Assembly (NCBI GenBank): GCA_013823245.1 | Contig: PNLU01000001.1 | Location: 1-64,000 of the forward strand | DNA: 64,000 bases | Direction: 5' to 3' | Source: Alcanivorax sp. | Lineage (GTDB): Bacteria; Pseudomonadota; Gammaproteobacteria; Pseudomonadales; Alcanivoracaceae | In this document: positions 46,047-55,089 of the stretch, one piece after another | How positions within the stretch are numbered: position 1 is the stretch's first letter | Layout of the letters: the number at the start of each line of letters is the position of its first letter | Position numbers and translations under genes: made by a program | The notes under the pieces: generated by a model | What the model was told of the DNA's origin: nothing | Database searches by the model: none | The model's input: only the letters and a program-made list of their open reading frames with translations

Positions 46047-46916
46047 ATGAGTGCCACAGAAATTCGCGAACTGCGCAACGCGCCCGCCATGCTGCCCCTG
46101 TTTGCCAAAGCCGTGGTGCGGGCCGGTGTGAAACCCGGCAAGAACCCGGAACTGCCGAACAAGGGTGTGCGCCTGAGCGATATCATGCTCGATGCGAAAC
46201 ATCTGGCCACTTACCGCAAGGTATGCGGTTTCAAGGCCGACGGCTACCTGCCGGTGACCTATCCGCACCTGCACGCGCACCCGCTGTTCATGAGCCTGCT
46301 GCTGGACAAGGACTTCCCGTTTGCCGCCATGGGCCTGGTGCATGTACGCAACCGTATCACGCAATACCGCCGTATCCAGGAGCGCGAGCAACTGGATGTG
46401 GAATGCCGCTTTGGCGAGCTCACGCGGGTGGCCAAGGGCTACGAATTCTCGATCCTGACGCATATCAGCACCGGCGGCGAGCTGGTCTGGGAAAGCGAAT
46501 CCACCATGTTCCGCCGGGGCGGTGGCACGGGTGAGGACAAGGGCAGCAAGAAGCCGGGGGCAGCAGAGCCGGTAACGAATGCCACCGAGTGGAAGGTCCC
46601 GGGCAGCATGGGCCGCCAATACGGTGCCGTATCGGGCGACCGCAATCCGATCCACCTGTATCCGCTGACCGCGAAGCTGTTCGGCTTCAAGCGTCAGATC
46701 GTGCACGGGATGTGGTCCAAGGCGCGCTGCCTGGCCGAGGTAAACGATCAGTTGCCGGAGAACGGTTTCAGCGTGGACGTGCAATTCAAGTTGCCGATGT
46801 TTATTCCGGCGACGGTAAAGTTCGCGCAGGAGAAGCAGGGCTCGGGGCTGGATTTTCGCCTGCTGGCCGCGGATGGCGTAAAGCCGCACCTCAGTGGTGA
46901 GATTCGCGCGCTCTGA
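46047..46916 (+). CDS. MaoC-family acyl dehydratase/hydratase
   Basis: A 289-residue hot-dog-fold enzyme of the MaoC type. The catalytic hydratase-2 segment is in the C-terminal half: YGAVSGDRNPIHLYPLTAKL followed by GFKRQIVHGMWS, with Asp and His of the motif D-x4-H present. The N-terminal half looks like a second, non-catalytic hot dog. It hydrates enoyl-CoA or dehydrates 3-hydroxyacyl-CoA; together with the FabG4-like reductase and thiolase at 37-40 kb it could complete a 3-hydroxyacyl cycle. Gene order does not join them directly. Confidence 0.9.
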   Translation: MSATEIRELRNAPAMLPLFAKAVVRAGVKPGKNPELPNKGVRLSDIMLDAKHLATYRKVCGFKADGYLPVTYPHLHAHPLFMSLLLDKDFPFAAMGLVHVRNRITQYRRIQEREQLDVECRFGELTRVAKGYEFSILTHISTGGELVWESESTMFRRGGGTGEDKGSKKPGAAEPVTNATEWKVPGSMGRQYGAVSGDRNPIHLYPLTAKLFGFKRQIVHGMWSKARCLAEVNDQLPENGFSVDVQFKLPMFIPATVKFAQEKQGSGLDFRLLAADGVKPHLSGEIRAL

Positions 46917-46927
46917 AGCGTAGTTTG

Positions 46928-47059
46928 GGTGGTTATGGCCCGAGGGGGCGGGTATCCCCTTTCAGGACACGCTGCAAGTACATCCATGTAAGCTCGCGTT
47001 CGGCATCCATGCCTCTCGACGGTCCTGAAAGGGGATACCCGCCCCCTCGGGCCGTCACG
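46928..47059 (-). repeat. palindromic element copy B (32-bp perfect stem, 53-nt loop)
   Basis: Arms at 46937-46968 and 47022-47053 are perfect complements over 32 bases. Read on the minus strand, the loop has GTCGAGAGGCATGGATGCCG then AACGC, as in copy C. The ends match copy C too: GGTGGTTATGGCC on its left is the complement of the C right end, and GGCCGTCACG on its right is the complement of the C left end. Copy B is thus an inverted sister of C. Confidence 0.9.
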
Positions 47060-47188
47060 TTCAGAGCAGTCTTCCGATACCCAGCCAGCGGAACGCGTGG
47101 TTCTTGCTCGAAATCAAACCTGCCCGCGTCCGGGTTCTCTGGAGAAACCCGGCCCGCAGCCCGTCGAGCTCTTGACGAGCGGGCTGCG
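47060..47188. repeat. spacer between elements B and C with two hairpins
   Basis: CCGGGTT/AACCCGG (47130-47136 and 47146-47152) and CGCAGCCCG/CGGGCTGCG (47155-47163 and 47180-47188) are short hairpins in the 129 bases separating the two elements. No gene is evident here. Confidence 0.5.
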
Positions 47189-47322
47189 CGTGACGGCCCT
47201 CGGGTGGCGGGCATGGGTGTTCAGGACTGTCGAGAGGCATGGATGCCGAACGCAAGCCCCCAGGGACGGGTTCACGGCGTGTCCTGAACACCCATGCCCG
47301 CCACCCGAGGGCCATAACCACC
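47189..47322 (+). repeat. palindromic element copy C (33-bp perfect stem, 53-nt loop)
   Basis: Arms at 47195-47227 and 47281-47313 are perfect complements over 33 bases. The loop (47228-47280) has GTCGAGAGGCATGGATGCCG, AACGCAAGC and CAGGGACGGGTTCACGGCG. Conserved ends are CGTGACGGCC (47189-47198) and GGCCATAACCACC (47310-47322), both shared in inverted form with copy B. The inner part of the arms differs from copies A and B. Confidence 0.9.
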
Positions 47323-47328
47323 ACAACC

Positions 47329-47760
47329 TCAAGGAACGGAAGTAAAGCTCACCATCCACTGAATACCAAACGCATCCACGCAGATGCCGAACAGCTTCGC
47401 CCACTCGGTGGCTTGTAACGGCATGCTGACCTCGCCGCCCTCGGCCAAGGCGCCATGCACGCGGCGCGCCTCCTCTTCCGAATCAGCCTCCAGCGCAATA
47501 AAAAAGTTGTTGCCCGCCACAAAACGCCCAGTGTGCTCCGCGCTGATCACGTCCGTACCCATCAGGATATTGTCGCCCCCCAGCGGCAGCCCGATATGCG
47601 CAATCGCATCCAGCTTGTCCTCTGGCGCACCCATGGGGTTGCCCGGAAAATCCCGGTAGCGGATCACCTCGGTGAAATCGCCACCAAAGATACTGCGATA
47701 GTGGTTGAACGCCGCTTCAGTAGTGCCTTTGAAATTCAGATAAGGATTGGCCATTTTCAT
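47329..47760 (-). CDS. VOC-family (PhnB/glyoxalase-like) protein
   Basis: A 143-residue protein of the vicinal oxygen chelate superfamily, PhnB-like branch. NPYLNFKGTTEAAFNHYRSI and FGGDFTEVIRY open it; LMGTDV, NNFFIALEADSEEEARR and GICVDAFGIQWMV complete the fold. The branch is usually of unknown substrate. The start at 47760 (MKMANPY) is chosen because AGGA lies upstream and longer starts have no homology. Convergent with maoC across the repeat elements. Confidence 0.88.
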   Translation of the reverse strand: MKMANPYLNFKGTTEAAFNHYRSIFGGDFTEVIRYRDFPGNPMGAPEDKLDAIAHIGLPLGGDNILMGTDVISAEHTGRFVAGNNFFIALEADSEEEARRVHGALAEGGEVSMPLQATEWAKLFGICVDAFGIQWMVSFTSVP

Positions 47761-47964
47761 AAGCAGGTGTCCTGTCATGGTTTCGGGGTATAACGCTGTT
47801 GTGTTGTCGCTTTCCCCCGGTCGCTTTCGACAGCAGTTGCTGGCCAGCGCAGAAGAAGTGGCCGAAGCGCTCACGCGCCGCTGACGCAGGCCATTGTGAG
47901 CTGTCGGCTTTGCACGCACAGTGGGGCATTGCCAGCCCCCCGAAATCTGTCAAGGAGCACAGAC

Positions 47965-48885
47965 ATGGCTTCATCTTCCCCACGATTGCAAGGCAAGACC
48001 ATCGCCGTCACTGGCGCCAGCGGCATGATCGGTGTTTATCTGTGCCGCAGTCTGCTGGCCGCCGGTGCGCGTGTGGTCGGTGTGGTACGGAATCCGTCCA
48101 AGGCGGCTTTTCTGGCCGATGAGGGCGTTGAGTTCCGCCAGGCGGACCTGACCGATCCGGCGGCGCTGGAAGCTGCTTTCCAGGGCTGCGATGCGGTGAT
48201 CTCCAATGCGGCCATGTATGTGGCCAGCAAGGGCTTCGGGGCCTGGGAGGCGCATCTGACGGCCAACGTCGAGGGCACCCGCAATGTATTCGAGGCGGCG
48301 CACCGTGCCGGGGTGAAGCGGATCGTGCATGTGAGCACCTTCGGCATCTACCGCTGGTCGCTGCGCAAGCCGATGGACGAACAGTGGCCACAACTGGACG
48401 GCCAGCGACGCAAGGGCGGGACCTACCGCGCCAGCAAGCAGATCAGCGAAGACGTCGCCTGGCAACTGGCGCGGGAGCTGGATCTGCAACTGACCACCGT
48501 ACGCCCCAGCGGGGTCTATGGTGCCCGTGATCCCAATACCATGGCGATGGTCTACAAGGCGCTGAAATTGCCAGTGCTGGTGCTGCCCAGTATCGGCTTT
48601 CCGCTGGTGTACGCGGGGGATGTGGCGGACGCCACCGCACAGGCGCTAGTGAATGATGCGGCCATCAACCAGGCCTACAACGTCGGTGGCGAGGGGCATC
48701 AGTTGTCGAGTTTCCTGCGCGCTGTCGTCAGGGCGCGGAAAAAAGGCCCGGCCATTCTCTCTGTGCCGTTGCCCGCCCGAATCAGGACGGACAACAGCAA
48801 GGCCCGTCGCGATCTGGGCTTCAGCAATCGGGACTTTGATGAAGCGCTGGCGGAGGTCATCGCCGAAGACCGGGCGCGCCGGTAA
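47965..48885 (+). CDS. NAD-dependent epimerase/dehydratase-family protein
   Basis: A 306-residue extended short-chain dehydrogenase. The cofactor site TGASGMIGVYLC is at about residue 16, VHVSTFGIYRW provides the catalytic Ser region and TYRASK gives the Tyr-x3-Lys pair. VRPSGVYGARDPN and FPLVYAGDVADAT are family-typical. Likely substrates are sugar nucleotides or steroid-like alcohols; none can be fixed. CAAGGAG precedes the ATG. About 200 bases upstream, a 35-codon frame (47780-47887) was judged too weak to call. Confidence 0.87.
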   Translation: MASSSPRLQGKTIAVTGASGMIGVYLCRSLLAAGARVVGVVRNPSKAAFLADEGVEFRQADLTDPAALEAAFQGCDAVISNAAMYVASKGFGAWEAHLTANVEGTRNVFEAAHRAGVKRIVHVSTFGIYRWSLRKPMDEQWPQLDGQRRKGGTYRASKQISEDVAWQLARELDLQLTTVRPSGVYGARDPNTMAMVYKALKLPVLVLPSIGFPLVYAGDVADATAQALVNDAAINQAYNVGGEGHQLSSFLRAVVRARKKGPAILSVPLPARIRTDNSKARRDLGFSNRDFDEALAEVIAEDRARR

Positions 48886-48894
48886 CCGGCGTGT

Positions 48895-49221
48895 TCAGAT
48901 AAAAAGCGCGACGCCTGCCAGCAGCAGTGCAGCGGCGGCCAGGCCGGTGGTCAGGTGGAGTTGACGCTGCAGGCGCTGGATGTACTGGCGCTGGACCTCG
49001 GCGGCGTCGTTGATCCGGGTGACGGTGTCCTGCAGTGAGGTCGCCAGCGCTTGTATGGCCTCGGCGTTATGGGTGGCGGCCTGCTGCAATTCCTCGATCT
49101 GCTGTGCCAGCAACGGGTCCTGCTTGCCAATCCGGGCGGCAGTGAACGCCGGGATGGCGGACGTCACGATCTGGGTGACATACGGCAGGGAAATCTTCAG
49201 CAGGGGGATCCAGGCGGGCAT
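48895..49221 (-). CDS. small coiled-coil protein with C-terminal membrane anchor
   Basis: A 108-residue protein: hydrophobic N terminus (IPLLKISLPYVTQIV), a helical, coiled-coil-like middle (LAQQIEELQQAATHNAEAIQ, QYIQRLQRQL) and a C-terminal membrane helix (LTTGLAAAALLLAGVALFI). A GAGGAG site precedes the ATG. It ends nine bases from the epimerase stop, convergent. Function unknown; the shape suggests a tail-anchored scaffold. Confidence 0.7.
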   Translation of the reverse strand: MPAWIPLLKISLPYVTQIVTSAIPAFTAARIGKQDPLLAQQIEELQQAATHNAEAIQALATSLQDTVTRINDAAEVQRQYIQRLQRQLHLTTGLAAAALLLAGVALFI

Positions 49222-49238
49222 ATCGCAGGCACTCCTCG

Positions 49239-49979
49239 TCAGTGGCCACAGACCGGGCAGGCGGGGTCGCGTTTCAGACTCAGGGTACGCCATGTCAGGG
49301 TGGTGGCGTCCAGCAGATGCAAGGTGCCGCCGACCTCGGCGCCGGTGAGCAGGCGCAAGGCCAGGTGGGCCTGCAGGGTACCCAGGGTGCCGACCACCGG
49401 GCCGAGAATGCCGGATTCGCTGCACAGGGTATCCGGGGCGGCGCCGTCGCCATATATGCAGGCGTAGCAGGGGCTGTCCGGGCGGCGGAAATCGAACGCC
49501 GCCAGTTGGCCTTCCAGGCGGATGGCTGCAGCGCTGATCAGGGGGATGCCCGCCCGGTGGCAGGCGCGATTGATCTGGTCGCGGCTGGCGAAATTGTCGG
49601 TGCAGTCCAGCGCCAGTGTCATGCCGGGCAGGTGCTCGGCCAACCAGTTGGCGTCAGCCGCCCGGGGCCAGGCCGCTACCCGGATACCGCTGTTCAGGGC
49701 CATCAACTGTGCGGCCAGGGCCTGGGCCTTGGGTTGGCCGATATCGCTTTCGCGGTAGGCCACCTGCCGGTGCAGGTTACTGGCTTCCACCGTATCAGGG
49801 TCCACCAGCACGATCTCGCCGACGCCGGCTCCGGCCAGATACAGGGCCGCCGGACATCCCAGACCGCCCGCGCCGACAATCATTACGCGGGACGCAGCCA
49901 CGTTTTCCTGGCCTTCCACATCGAACGAGGGCAGCAGTATCTGGCGGCTGTAGCGCAGCAGGGCGTCGTCACTGAGCAT
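49239..49979 (-). CDS. moeB: molybdopterin-synthase adenylyltransferase MoeB
   Basis: A 246-residue E1-like adenylyltransferase. It has RYSRQILLPSFDVEGQ, the ATP site VMIVGAGGLGCPAALYLAGAG, VDPDTVEASNLHRQV, LDCTDNF and two zinc-binding CxxC pairs (CYACIYG and CPVCGH). It activates the C terminus of the MoaD subunit for molybdopterin synthesis; the related ThiF cannot be fully excluded. It overlaps prmC by 11 bases at the end of the hemA-prfA-prmC operon. Confidence 0.9.
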   Translation of the reverse strand: MLSDDALLRYSRQILLPSFDVEGQENVAASRVMIVGAGGLGCPAALYLAGAGVGEIVLVDPDTVEASNLHRQVAYRESDIGQPKAQALAAQLMALNSGIRVAAWPRAADANWLAEHLPGMTLALDCTDNFASRDQINRACHRAGIPLISAAAIRLEGQLAAFDFRRPDSPCYACIYGDGAAPDTLCSESGILGPVVGTLGTLQAHLALRLLTGAEVGGTLHLLDATTLTWRTLSLKRDPACPVCGH

Positions 49980-50829
49980 CGGTGTCTCCGGGCGGTGTCC
50001 GGCCCAGTGTAACGCGGTCATGACCGGCGAGGTCACGGCGGGTTTCGATACCGATAAATCCGGCATCATGCAGAATCTGCCGTACCGCTTCGCCCTGGTC
50101 GTAGCCATGCTCCAGGGCCAGCAGTCCACCGGCGCGCAGGCGCTCATGGCTCTGCGCGGCGATGATGCGGATATCCGCCAGCCCGTCGCTGCCTGCGGCC
50201 AGGGCGGTGCGCGGCTCAAAGCGCACGTCGCCCTCCTCCAGATGCGGGTCATCGTCGGGAATATAGGGGGGATTGCTGACCACGGCGTCGAGGGGCCCCT
50301 GCAACTGGCTGCACCAGTTGGATTGCAGCGGCTGCACATTGCCAGCACCCAGCCGCTGCCGGTTACGCTCCACCAGGTCGAGGATCGCGGTACTGGTGTC
50401 CACGGCGATTACTTGCCAGGCCGGGCGCGCCAGCGCCAGGCTGATGGCAATGGCGCCGGTACCGGTACCCAGGTCGGCCACGCGTTGTGGCCGATCCGCC
50501 GACAGGCTGTCGAGCACCGTATCCAGCAGCAGTTCGGTGTCCGGGCGCGGAATCAGGGTATCCGGTGACACCAGAAATTCATGCCCGTAAAACTCGCGAC
50601 GACCAATCAGATAGGCCACCGGCTCACCGGCAACACGCCGCGCCACCCATTCCTGAAATTGCCGTGCTTCGCTGTCGCGGGGGATGTGCTCGGGCCAGGT
50701 GAACAGAAAGCTGGTCGGCTTGCCGAGGCAGTGCGCCATCAGCACGCGGGCATCCAGGTCTGCGCTGGGGCTGTGGCCGTCCAGCCGTTGCCGGGCGGCG
50801 CGCAGCAATTCGCCGACGCTGGCCGTCAT
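49969..50829 (-). CDS. prmC: release factor glutamine methyltransferase PrmC
   Basis: A 286-residue SAM methyltransferase with an N-terminal helical domain and the catalytic domain: VADLGTGTGAIAISLALARP (SAM site) and VVSNPPYIPDDD (NPPY glutamine-methylation motif). It methylates the Gln of the GGQ motif in release factors RF1 and RF2. It follows prfA, its substrate gene, with a TGATG overlap at 50829; a GTG three bases earlier is a less likely start. Confidence 0.95.
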   Translation of the reverse strand: MTASVGELLRAARQRLDGHSPSADLDARVLMAHCLGKPTSFLFTWPEHIPRDSEARQFQEWVARRVAGEPVAYLIGRREFYGHEFLVSPDTLIPRPDTELLLDTVLDSLSADRPQRVADLGTGTGAIAISLALARPAWQVIAVDTSTAILDLVERNRQRLGAGNVQPLQSNWCSQLQGPLDAVVSNPPYIPDDDPHLEEGDVRFEPRTALAAGSDGLADIRIIAAQSHERLRAGGLLALEHGYDQGEAVRQILHDAGFIGIETRRDLAGHDRVTLGRTPPGDTDAQ

Positions 50830-51917
50830 CACGCCTGCCCGGACAAGGCCGCAAGCTGCTCGGCCTGGTGTTCGGCCTGCAGGGCATCCAGCACATCATC
50901 CAGACTGCCCTCCATGACTTCAGCCAGTTTGTAGAGGGTCAGATTGATGCGATGATCGGTGAGCCGCCCCTGCGGAAAATTGTAGGTGCGAATGCGCTCG
51001 GAGCGATCGCCGGAGCCGACCAGCGACTTGCGGGTGGCGGCCATGTCCTGCTGCTGTTTTTGCTGCTGGGCATCGTAGATACGTGCCTGCAGCAATGACA
51101 TGGCCTTGGCCTTGTTCTTGTGCTGGCTGCGTTCATCCTGGCATTCGACCACGATACCCGTGGGCAAGTGCGTCAGGCGCACCGCCGAATCGGTGGTGTT
51201 CACGTGCTGCCCGCCCGCACCGGAAGAACGGTAGGTGTCGACACGCAGATCTTCGTTGCGGATCGTCACGGCTTCCAGTTCATCAGCTTCCGCCATGACC
51301 GCCACGGTGCAGGCCGATGTGTGGATGCGCCCCTGGGATTCCGTCGCCGGTACGCGCTGGACACGATGGGCGCCGGACTCGAACTTGAGCCGCGAATAAA
51401 CGCCATTGCCCGTGACACGGCAGATCACTTCCTTGTAACCGCCCATTTCGCCTTCGCTGGCACTGACCTGTTCAACGCGCCAACCCTGGCTGTCGGCATA
51501 GCGGCTGTACATGCGCAGCAGATCACCGGCAAACAGCGCGGCTTCGTCGCCCCCCGTGCCGGCACGAATTTCCAGAAAAACATTACTGTTGTCGCGCGGA
51601 TCCCGGGGCAACATCAGGCGCTGCAATTCGGTCTCCAGTTCCTCACGACGACTGCGGGCCTGGCGCGCTTCATCCTGCCCCATGGCGCGCATGTCGGGGT
51701 CGCTGTCCTGCTGCATCGCCTCCGCTTCGGCCAGCGTTGTCTCGATCTGCCGATAGGCCGCAAAACACTGCACCACATCTTCCAGTTCGGCGTACTCGCG
51801 CGACAGGTCACGAAAGCGCCCCTGCTGATTGATCACGTCAGGATCAGACAGCAACGCCGAGAGTTCTTCATGGCGGTCGCACAGGCGTTCAAGTTTGGTG
51901 CGCAGGGAATCTTTCAT
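50829..51917 (-). CDS. prfA: peptide chain release factor 1
   Basis: A 362-residue class I release factor. Stop-codon reading is by the PAT motif ([18 protein letters not shown]), and peptide release by the GGQ motif ([16 protein letters not shown]). RF1 recognises UAA and UAG. Length matches E. coli RF1 (360). It sits two bases after the hemA stop and overlaps prmC. Confidence 0.97.
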   Translation of the reverse strand: MKDSLRTKLERLCDRHEELSALLSDPDVINQQGRFRDLSREYAELEDVVQCFAAYRQIETTLAEAEAMQQDSDPDMRAMGQDEARQARSRREELETELQRLMLPRDPRDNSNVFLEIRAGTGGDEAALFAGDLLRMYSRYADSQGWRVEQVSASEGEMGGYKEVICRVTGNGVYSRLKFESGAHRVQRVPATESQGRIHTSACTVAVMAEADELEAVTIRNEDLRVDTYRSSGAGGQHVNTTDSAVRLTHLPTGIVVECQDERSQHKNKAKAMSLLQARIYDAQQQKQQQDMAATRKSLVGSGDRSERIRTYNFPQGRLTDHRINLTLYKLAEVMEGSLDDVLDALQAEHQAEQLAALSGQA

Positions 51918-51919
51918 GG

Positions 51920-53185
51920 TCAGTCGTCACGCAACAGCAGTTCGCGGGCAATGGACAGGGACTCGGTGCGATTTTCCGCCGCAAAACGGCGCAGCTGCAC
52001 ACTGGGCTGGTGCATGACCTTGTTCAGCAGCGCATGCTGGAAGCGCCGCAGGACCTCTGCCGGGTCCCCGCCCGCTTCCAGTTGTGTCATGGCCTTGTGC
52101 AATTCTTCGTCACCCATGGCGGCCACCTGCTCGCGGTAGCTGCGCAGGGTATCCACCGCCGTCAGTTCACGCTGTTCGCGGGCATAACGCGACAGCGCCT
52201 GATCGATGATGCGTTCGGCTTCAGCCGCCGCATCCTGACGCTGCCGGACATTTTCCTCGATCGCCTCGTGCAGGTCATCCACGGTGTACAGATATATGTC
52301 CTGCAGGGTGCCCACCTCGGGTTCGATATCTCGCGGCACGGCAATATCCACCATGAAGATCGGCCGATGGCGGCGCTTCTTCAAGGCGCGCTCGACCATC
52401 CCCTTACCCAGTACCGGCACCGGGGCGGCGGTACAGGAAATCACGATGTCGGTGCGCTCGAGCACCACGGGAATTTCTTCCAGCGTCACGGCACGCCCCT
52501 GCACCTCACGGGCCAGCGCATCGGCGCGGTTCAGGGTGCGGTTGGCGATGGTGATGTCGGCCACGCCCTGATCCCGCAGGTGGCGGGCCACCAGTTCGAT
52601 CATGTCACCGGCGCCGATCAGCAGTGCGCGGCTCTGCCGCAGGTCTGCAAAAATATGCCGGGCAAAGGACACTGCCGCGTAGGCCACAGACACCGGATGC
52701 GCACCGATGCCGGTGTCCGTGCGAATACGTTTGGCGACGCTGAAGACGTGCTGGAAGGTACGGGCCAGACTGGTTTCCAGCGCGCCGCTTTCATGGGCCC
52801 GGGCATAGGCATCACGCATCTGGCCCAGAATCTGCGGCTCGCCCAGCACCAGGGAATCCAGGCCGCCAGCGACACGCATCATGTGCCGTAGCGCCTGATC
52901 GTCCTGATGCAGATACAGCGCCTCACGCAGACGTGCCGTCTCCAGCCCGTGCCAGCGCGCCAGCCACAGCGCCAGATCCGGCCCGGTGCCCGTGGCCGCG
53001 TCGCTATCGATCAGGCAATAGATTTCAGTGCGATTGCAGGTGGAGAGCAGTGCTGCCTCGCGCACCCCGGGCTGCTGGCGCAGATCCGCCAGAGCGGCCG
53101 GGATCTGCGCCTCGGGGAACGTCAGGCGTTCGCGCAAGCCCAATTCGGCCGTGGTGTGATTGACGCCTGTGGCGAGTAGCTTCAT
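51920..53185 (-). CDS. hemA: glutamyl-tRNA reductase
   Basis: A 421-residue enzyme that reduces Glu-tRNA to glutamate semialdehyde, the first step of tetrapyrrole synthesis. It begins with the conserved [15 protein letters not shown], has the catalytic Cys in [12 protein letters not shown] (about residue 50), [15 protein letters not shown], and the NADPH domain ([26 protein letters not shown]). The C-terminal dimer helices follow. In this organism it supplies haem precursors alongside the haem importer at 9-16 kb. Divergent from the TPR lipoprotein. Confidence 0.96.
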   Translation of the reverse strand: MKLLATGVNHTTAELGLRERLTFPEAQIPAALADLRQQPGVREAALLSTCNRTEIYCLIDSDAATGTGPDLALWLARWHGLETARLREALYLHQDDQALRHMMRVAGGLDSLVLGEPQILGQMRDAYARAHESGALETSLARTFQHVFSVAKRIRTDTGIGAHPVSVAYAAVSFARHIFADLRQSRALLIGAGDMIELVARHLRDQGVADITIANRTLNRADALAREVQGRAVTLEEIPVVLERTDIVISCTAAPVPVLGKGMVERALKKRRHRPIFMVDIAVPRDIEPEVGTLQDIYLYTVDDLHEAIEENVRQRQDAAAEAERIIDQALSRYAREQRELTAVDTLRSYREQVAAMGDEELHKAMTQLEAGGDPAEVLRRFQHALLNKVMHQPSVQLRRFAAENRTESLSIARELLLRDD

Positions 53186-53210
53186 GCCCGATATGCCCGC
53201 TCGGTGCCGA

Positions 53211-53244
53211 AATGGACGGTGTCTGGGAATGGACGGTGTCTGGG
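53211..53244. repeat. 17-bp exact tandem duplication
   Basis: AATGGACGGTGTCTGGG occurs twice in direct contact (53211-53227 and 53228-53244), between the divergent hemA and TPR lipoprotein genes, 25 bases upstream of hemA. Confidence 0.85.
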
Positions 53245-53376
53245 TGGCGCATTTTGCGGGATTTATCCCGCCAAAACAATGTCATAGCCACTATAGCGCC
53301 AATAGGCACGGTGGGCAGCCGCGCGCCCTTGTGCCATTATTGGCCCTCGTTCTCTGCCAGCGGATTACCCACCGCA

Positions 53377-55089
53377 ATGCCGACCATGCCTTATGCCCTG
53401 CCTGTCACTCTGGCCCTGATGCTTGCCCTGACCGGCTGTGCCCGGCATGCCACCGACACCATGCCGCCGGAACCAGAGCCAGCCCCGACCCCGGTGTATG
53501 CCCCTTACGATACCGCCATTCTGGCCGATCTGCTGGCGGCCGAGTTGGCCGCCCAGCGCAATCGTCTGGATGTCAGCCTGGCCTATTATGCCGAAGCCGC
53601 ACGCCGCACCCGCAGCCCGGAAGTGACCGGTCAGGCTGCGCGCCTGGCGGCCTATCTGGAAGAACCGGCGCTGGCGCTGGAGCTGTCCGAACGCTGGCTG
53701 CAAATGACACCGCACGACACCACCGCCCTGGAGATTGCGGCGCTATCGCATATCAGCCTGGGCGATACCGATGCGGCCGCAACCTATATCGACACGCTGC
53801 TGTCCCGCGATCCGCAAGGGGCTCTGGTACGCCTGGTTACCCAGGCGCGGGGGCTGGATGCGGCGGGCAACACCCGCCTGCTGGCTGCGCTGGCGGGCCT
53901 GACGGACCGTTACCCGGACCAGGCACCGCTGTGGTACGCCCGCGCCCTGCACCTGCAATTGCAGGACAATCCCGAAGCCGCACTCGCCGCCACCGAGGAA
54001 GCCCTGCGACGCCAGAGCGACCATGAAGAAGCGCTGCTGCTCAAGGGTCGTCTGCTGTTCGAACTCGGACACCGCGACCAGTCCCTGCGGCATATGCAAC
54101 GGCTGGTAAGGCGTTACCCCGAGGCGCGCCGCGCCCGTGTGCTGTATGTGCGGTTGTTATTGCAGGATGGCCAGACCCGTGCCGCCTTCCGCCAGCTCGA
54201 AGTCCTGGCCGAACAACACCCCGACGACCCGGACCTGCGTTACTCGCTGGCCCTGTACGGCATGGAACATGGCGCCCGGGATCAGGCGCGCGAAGTGCTG
54301 ATATCGCTGATGGACAGTGGCTACCGGGAAGACGAAATCCGCAGCTTCCTGGCACAGATCGCCGAACAGGATGGCGATATCGATCAGGCCATTGACCATT
54401 ATCTGGCGATTCGTGATCCGGAAATCGCATTGCGTGCCCGGGTGCAGGCGGCCCGCCTGTATCAGGAGAGCGGCCGCTCTGCGGAACGCGAGGCGCTCAT
54501 GGCGCGCCTGCGCGACCATTACCCGGCGCATCTGCCCACCCTCTATGCCGCCGAGGCGGAGCTGATCGGCACCGAGGACCCGCAGGCGGCTTACACCCTG
54601 CTGGATCAGGCGGTGGCTGACCTGCCGGAGAATATCGAGTTGCGCTATGCCCGCGCCCTGGCCGCCGAGCGCATTGACGAGCTGGCACAAACCGAAGCCG
54701 ACCTGCGTTTTATCCTGGCGCAGCGGCCGGACGATCCGGATGCGCTCAATGCGCTGGGCTACACCCTGACAGACCGGACAGACCGCCACGAGGAAGCCTA
54801 CGATTATATTCGCCGTGCGCTGGATCAGAAGCCGGACAATCCGGCGATTCTGGACAGCATGGGCTGGGTACTGTTCAACCTGGGGCGCGCCGAGGAAGCG
54901 CTGCCCTACCTGAAACGCGCCTATGAAATGTACCCGGACAATGAAGTCGCCGCGCATCTGGGCGAGGTGCTCTGGACGCTGGGCCGCCAGGATGAGGCTC
55001 GCGCCGTGTGGGAAGACGCACAGCAGCGCGAGCCCGACGGACGCCATGTCCGTGACACCCTGGAACGACTGACCGGACAGAATTCATGA
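53377..55089 (+). CDS. TPR-repeat lipoprotein
   Basis: A 570-residue protein with a lipoprotein signal (LMLALTGCARH, Cys about residue 19), a Pro-rich linker and a long superhelix of tetratricopeptide repeats (for example LARYAEAARRT-like at about 55-75, ALNALGYTLTDRTDRHEEAYDY and ILDSMGWVLFNLGRAEEALP near the C terminus). TPRs bind partner proteins. It is coupled to lolB by ATGA, as is common in gammaproteobacteria, and may take part in lipoprotein or envelope assembly. ATG 53377 is chosen for its signal peptide; the frame is open further upstream. Confidence 0.9.
   Translation: MPTMPYALPVTLALMLALTGCARHATDTMPPEPEPAPTPVYAPYDTAILADLLAAELAAQRNRLDVSLAYYAEAARRTRSPEVTGQAARLAAYLEEPALALELSERWLQMTPHDTTALEIAALSHISLGDTDAAATYIDTLLSRDPQGALVRLVTQARGLDAAGNTRLLAALAGLTDRYPDQAPLWYARALHLQLQDNPEAALAATEEALRRQSDHEEALLLKGRLLFELGHRDQSLRHMQRLVRRYPEARRARVLYVRLLLQDGQTRAAFRQLEVLAEQHPDDPDLRYSLALYGMEHGARDQAREVLISLMDSGYREDEIRSFLAQIAEQDGDIDQAIDHYLAIRDPEIALRARVQAARLYQESGRSAEREALMARLRDHYPAHLPTLYAAEAELIGTEDPQAAYTLLDQAVADLPENIELRYARALAAERIDELAQTEADLRFILAQRPDDPDALNALGYTLTDRTDRHEEAYDYIRRALDQKPDNPAILDSMGWVLFNLGRAEEALPYLKRAYEMYPDNEVAAHLGEVLWTLGRQDEARAVWEDAQQREPDGRHVRDTLERLTGQNS

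Noticed and set aside
46928..47322. Inverted repeats taken as intrinsic terminators
   Set aside because: Stems are far longer than terminators, loops exceed 50 nt and there are no U-tracts.
47780..47887. 35-codon frame before the epimerase gene
   Set aside because: Too short, with no ribosome site of note and no similarity to known small proteins.
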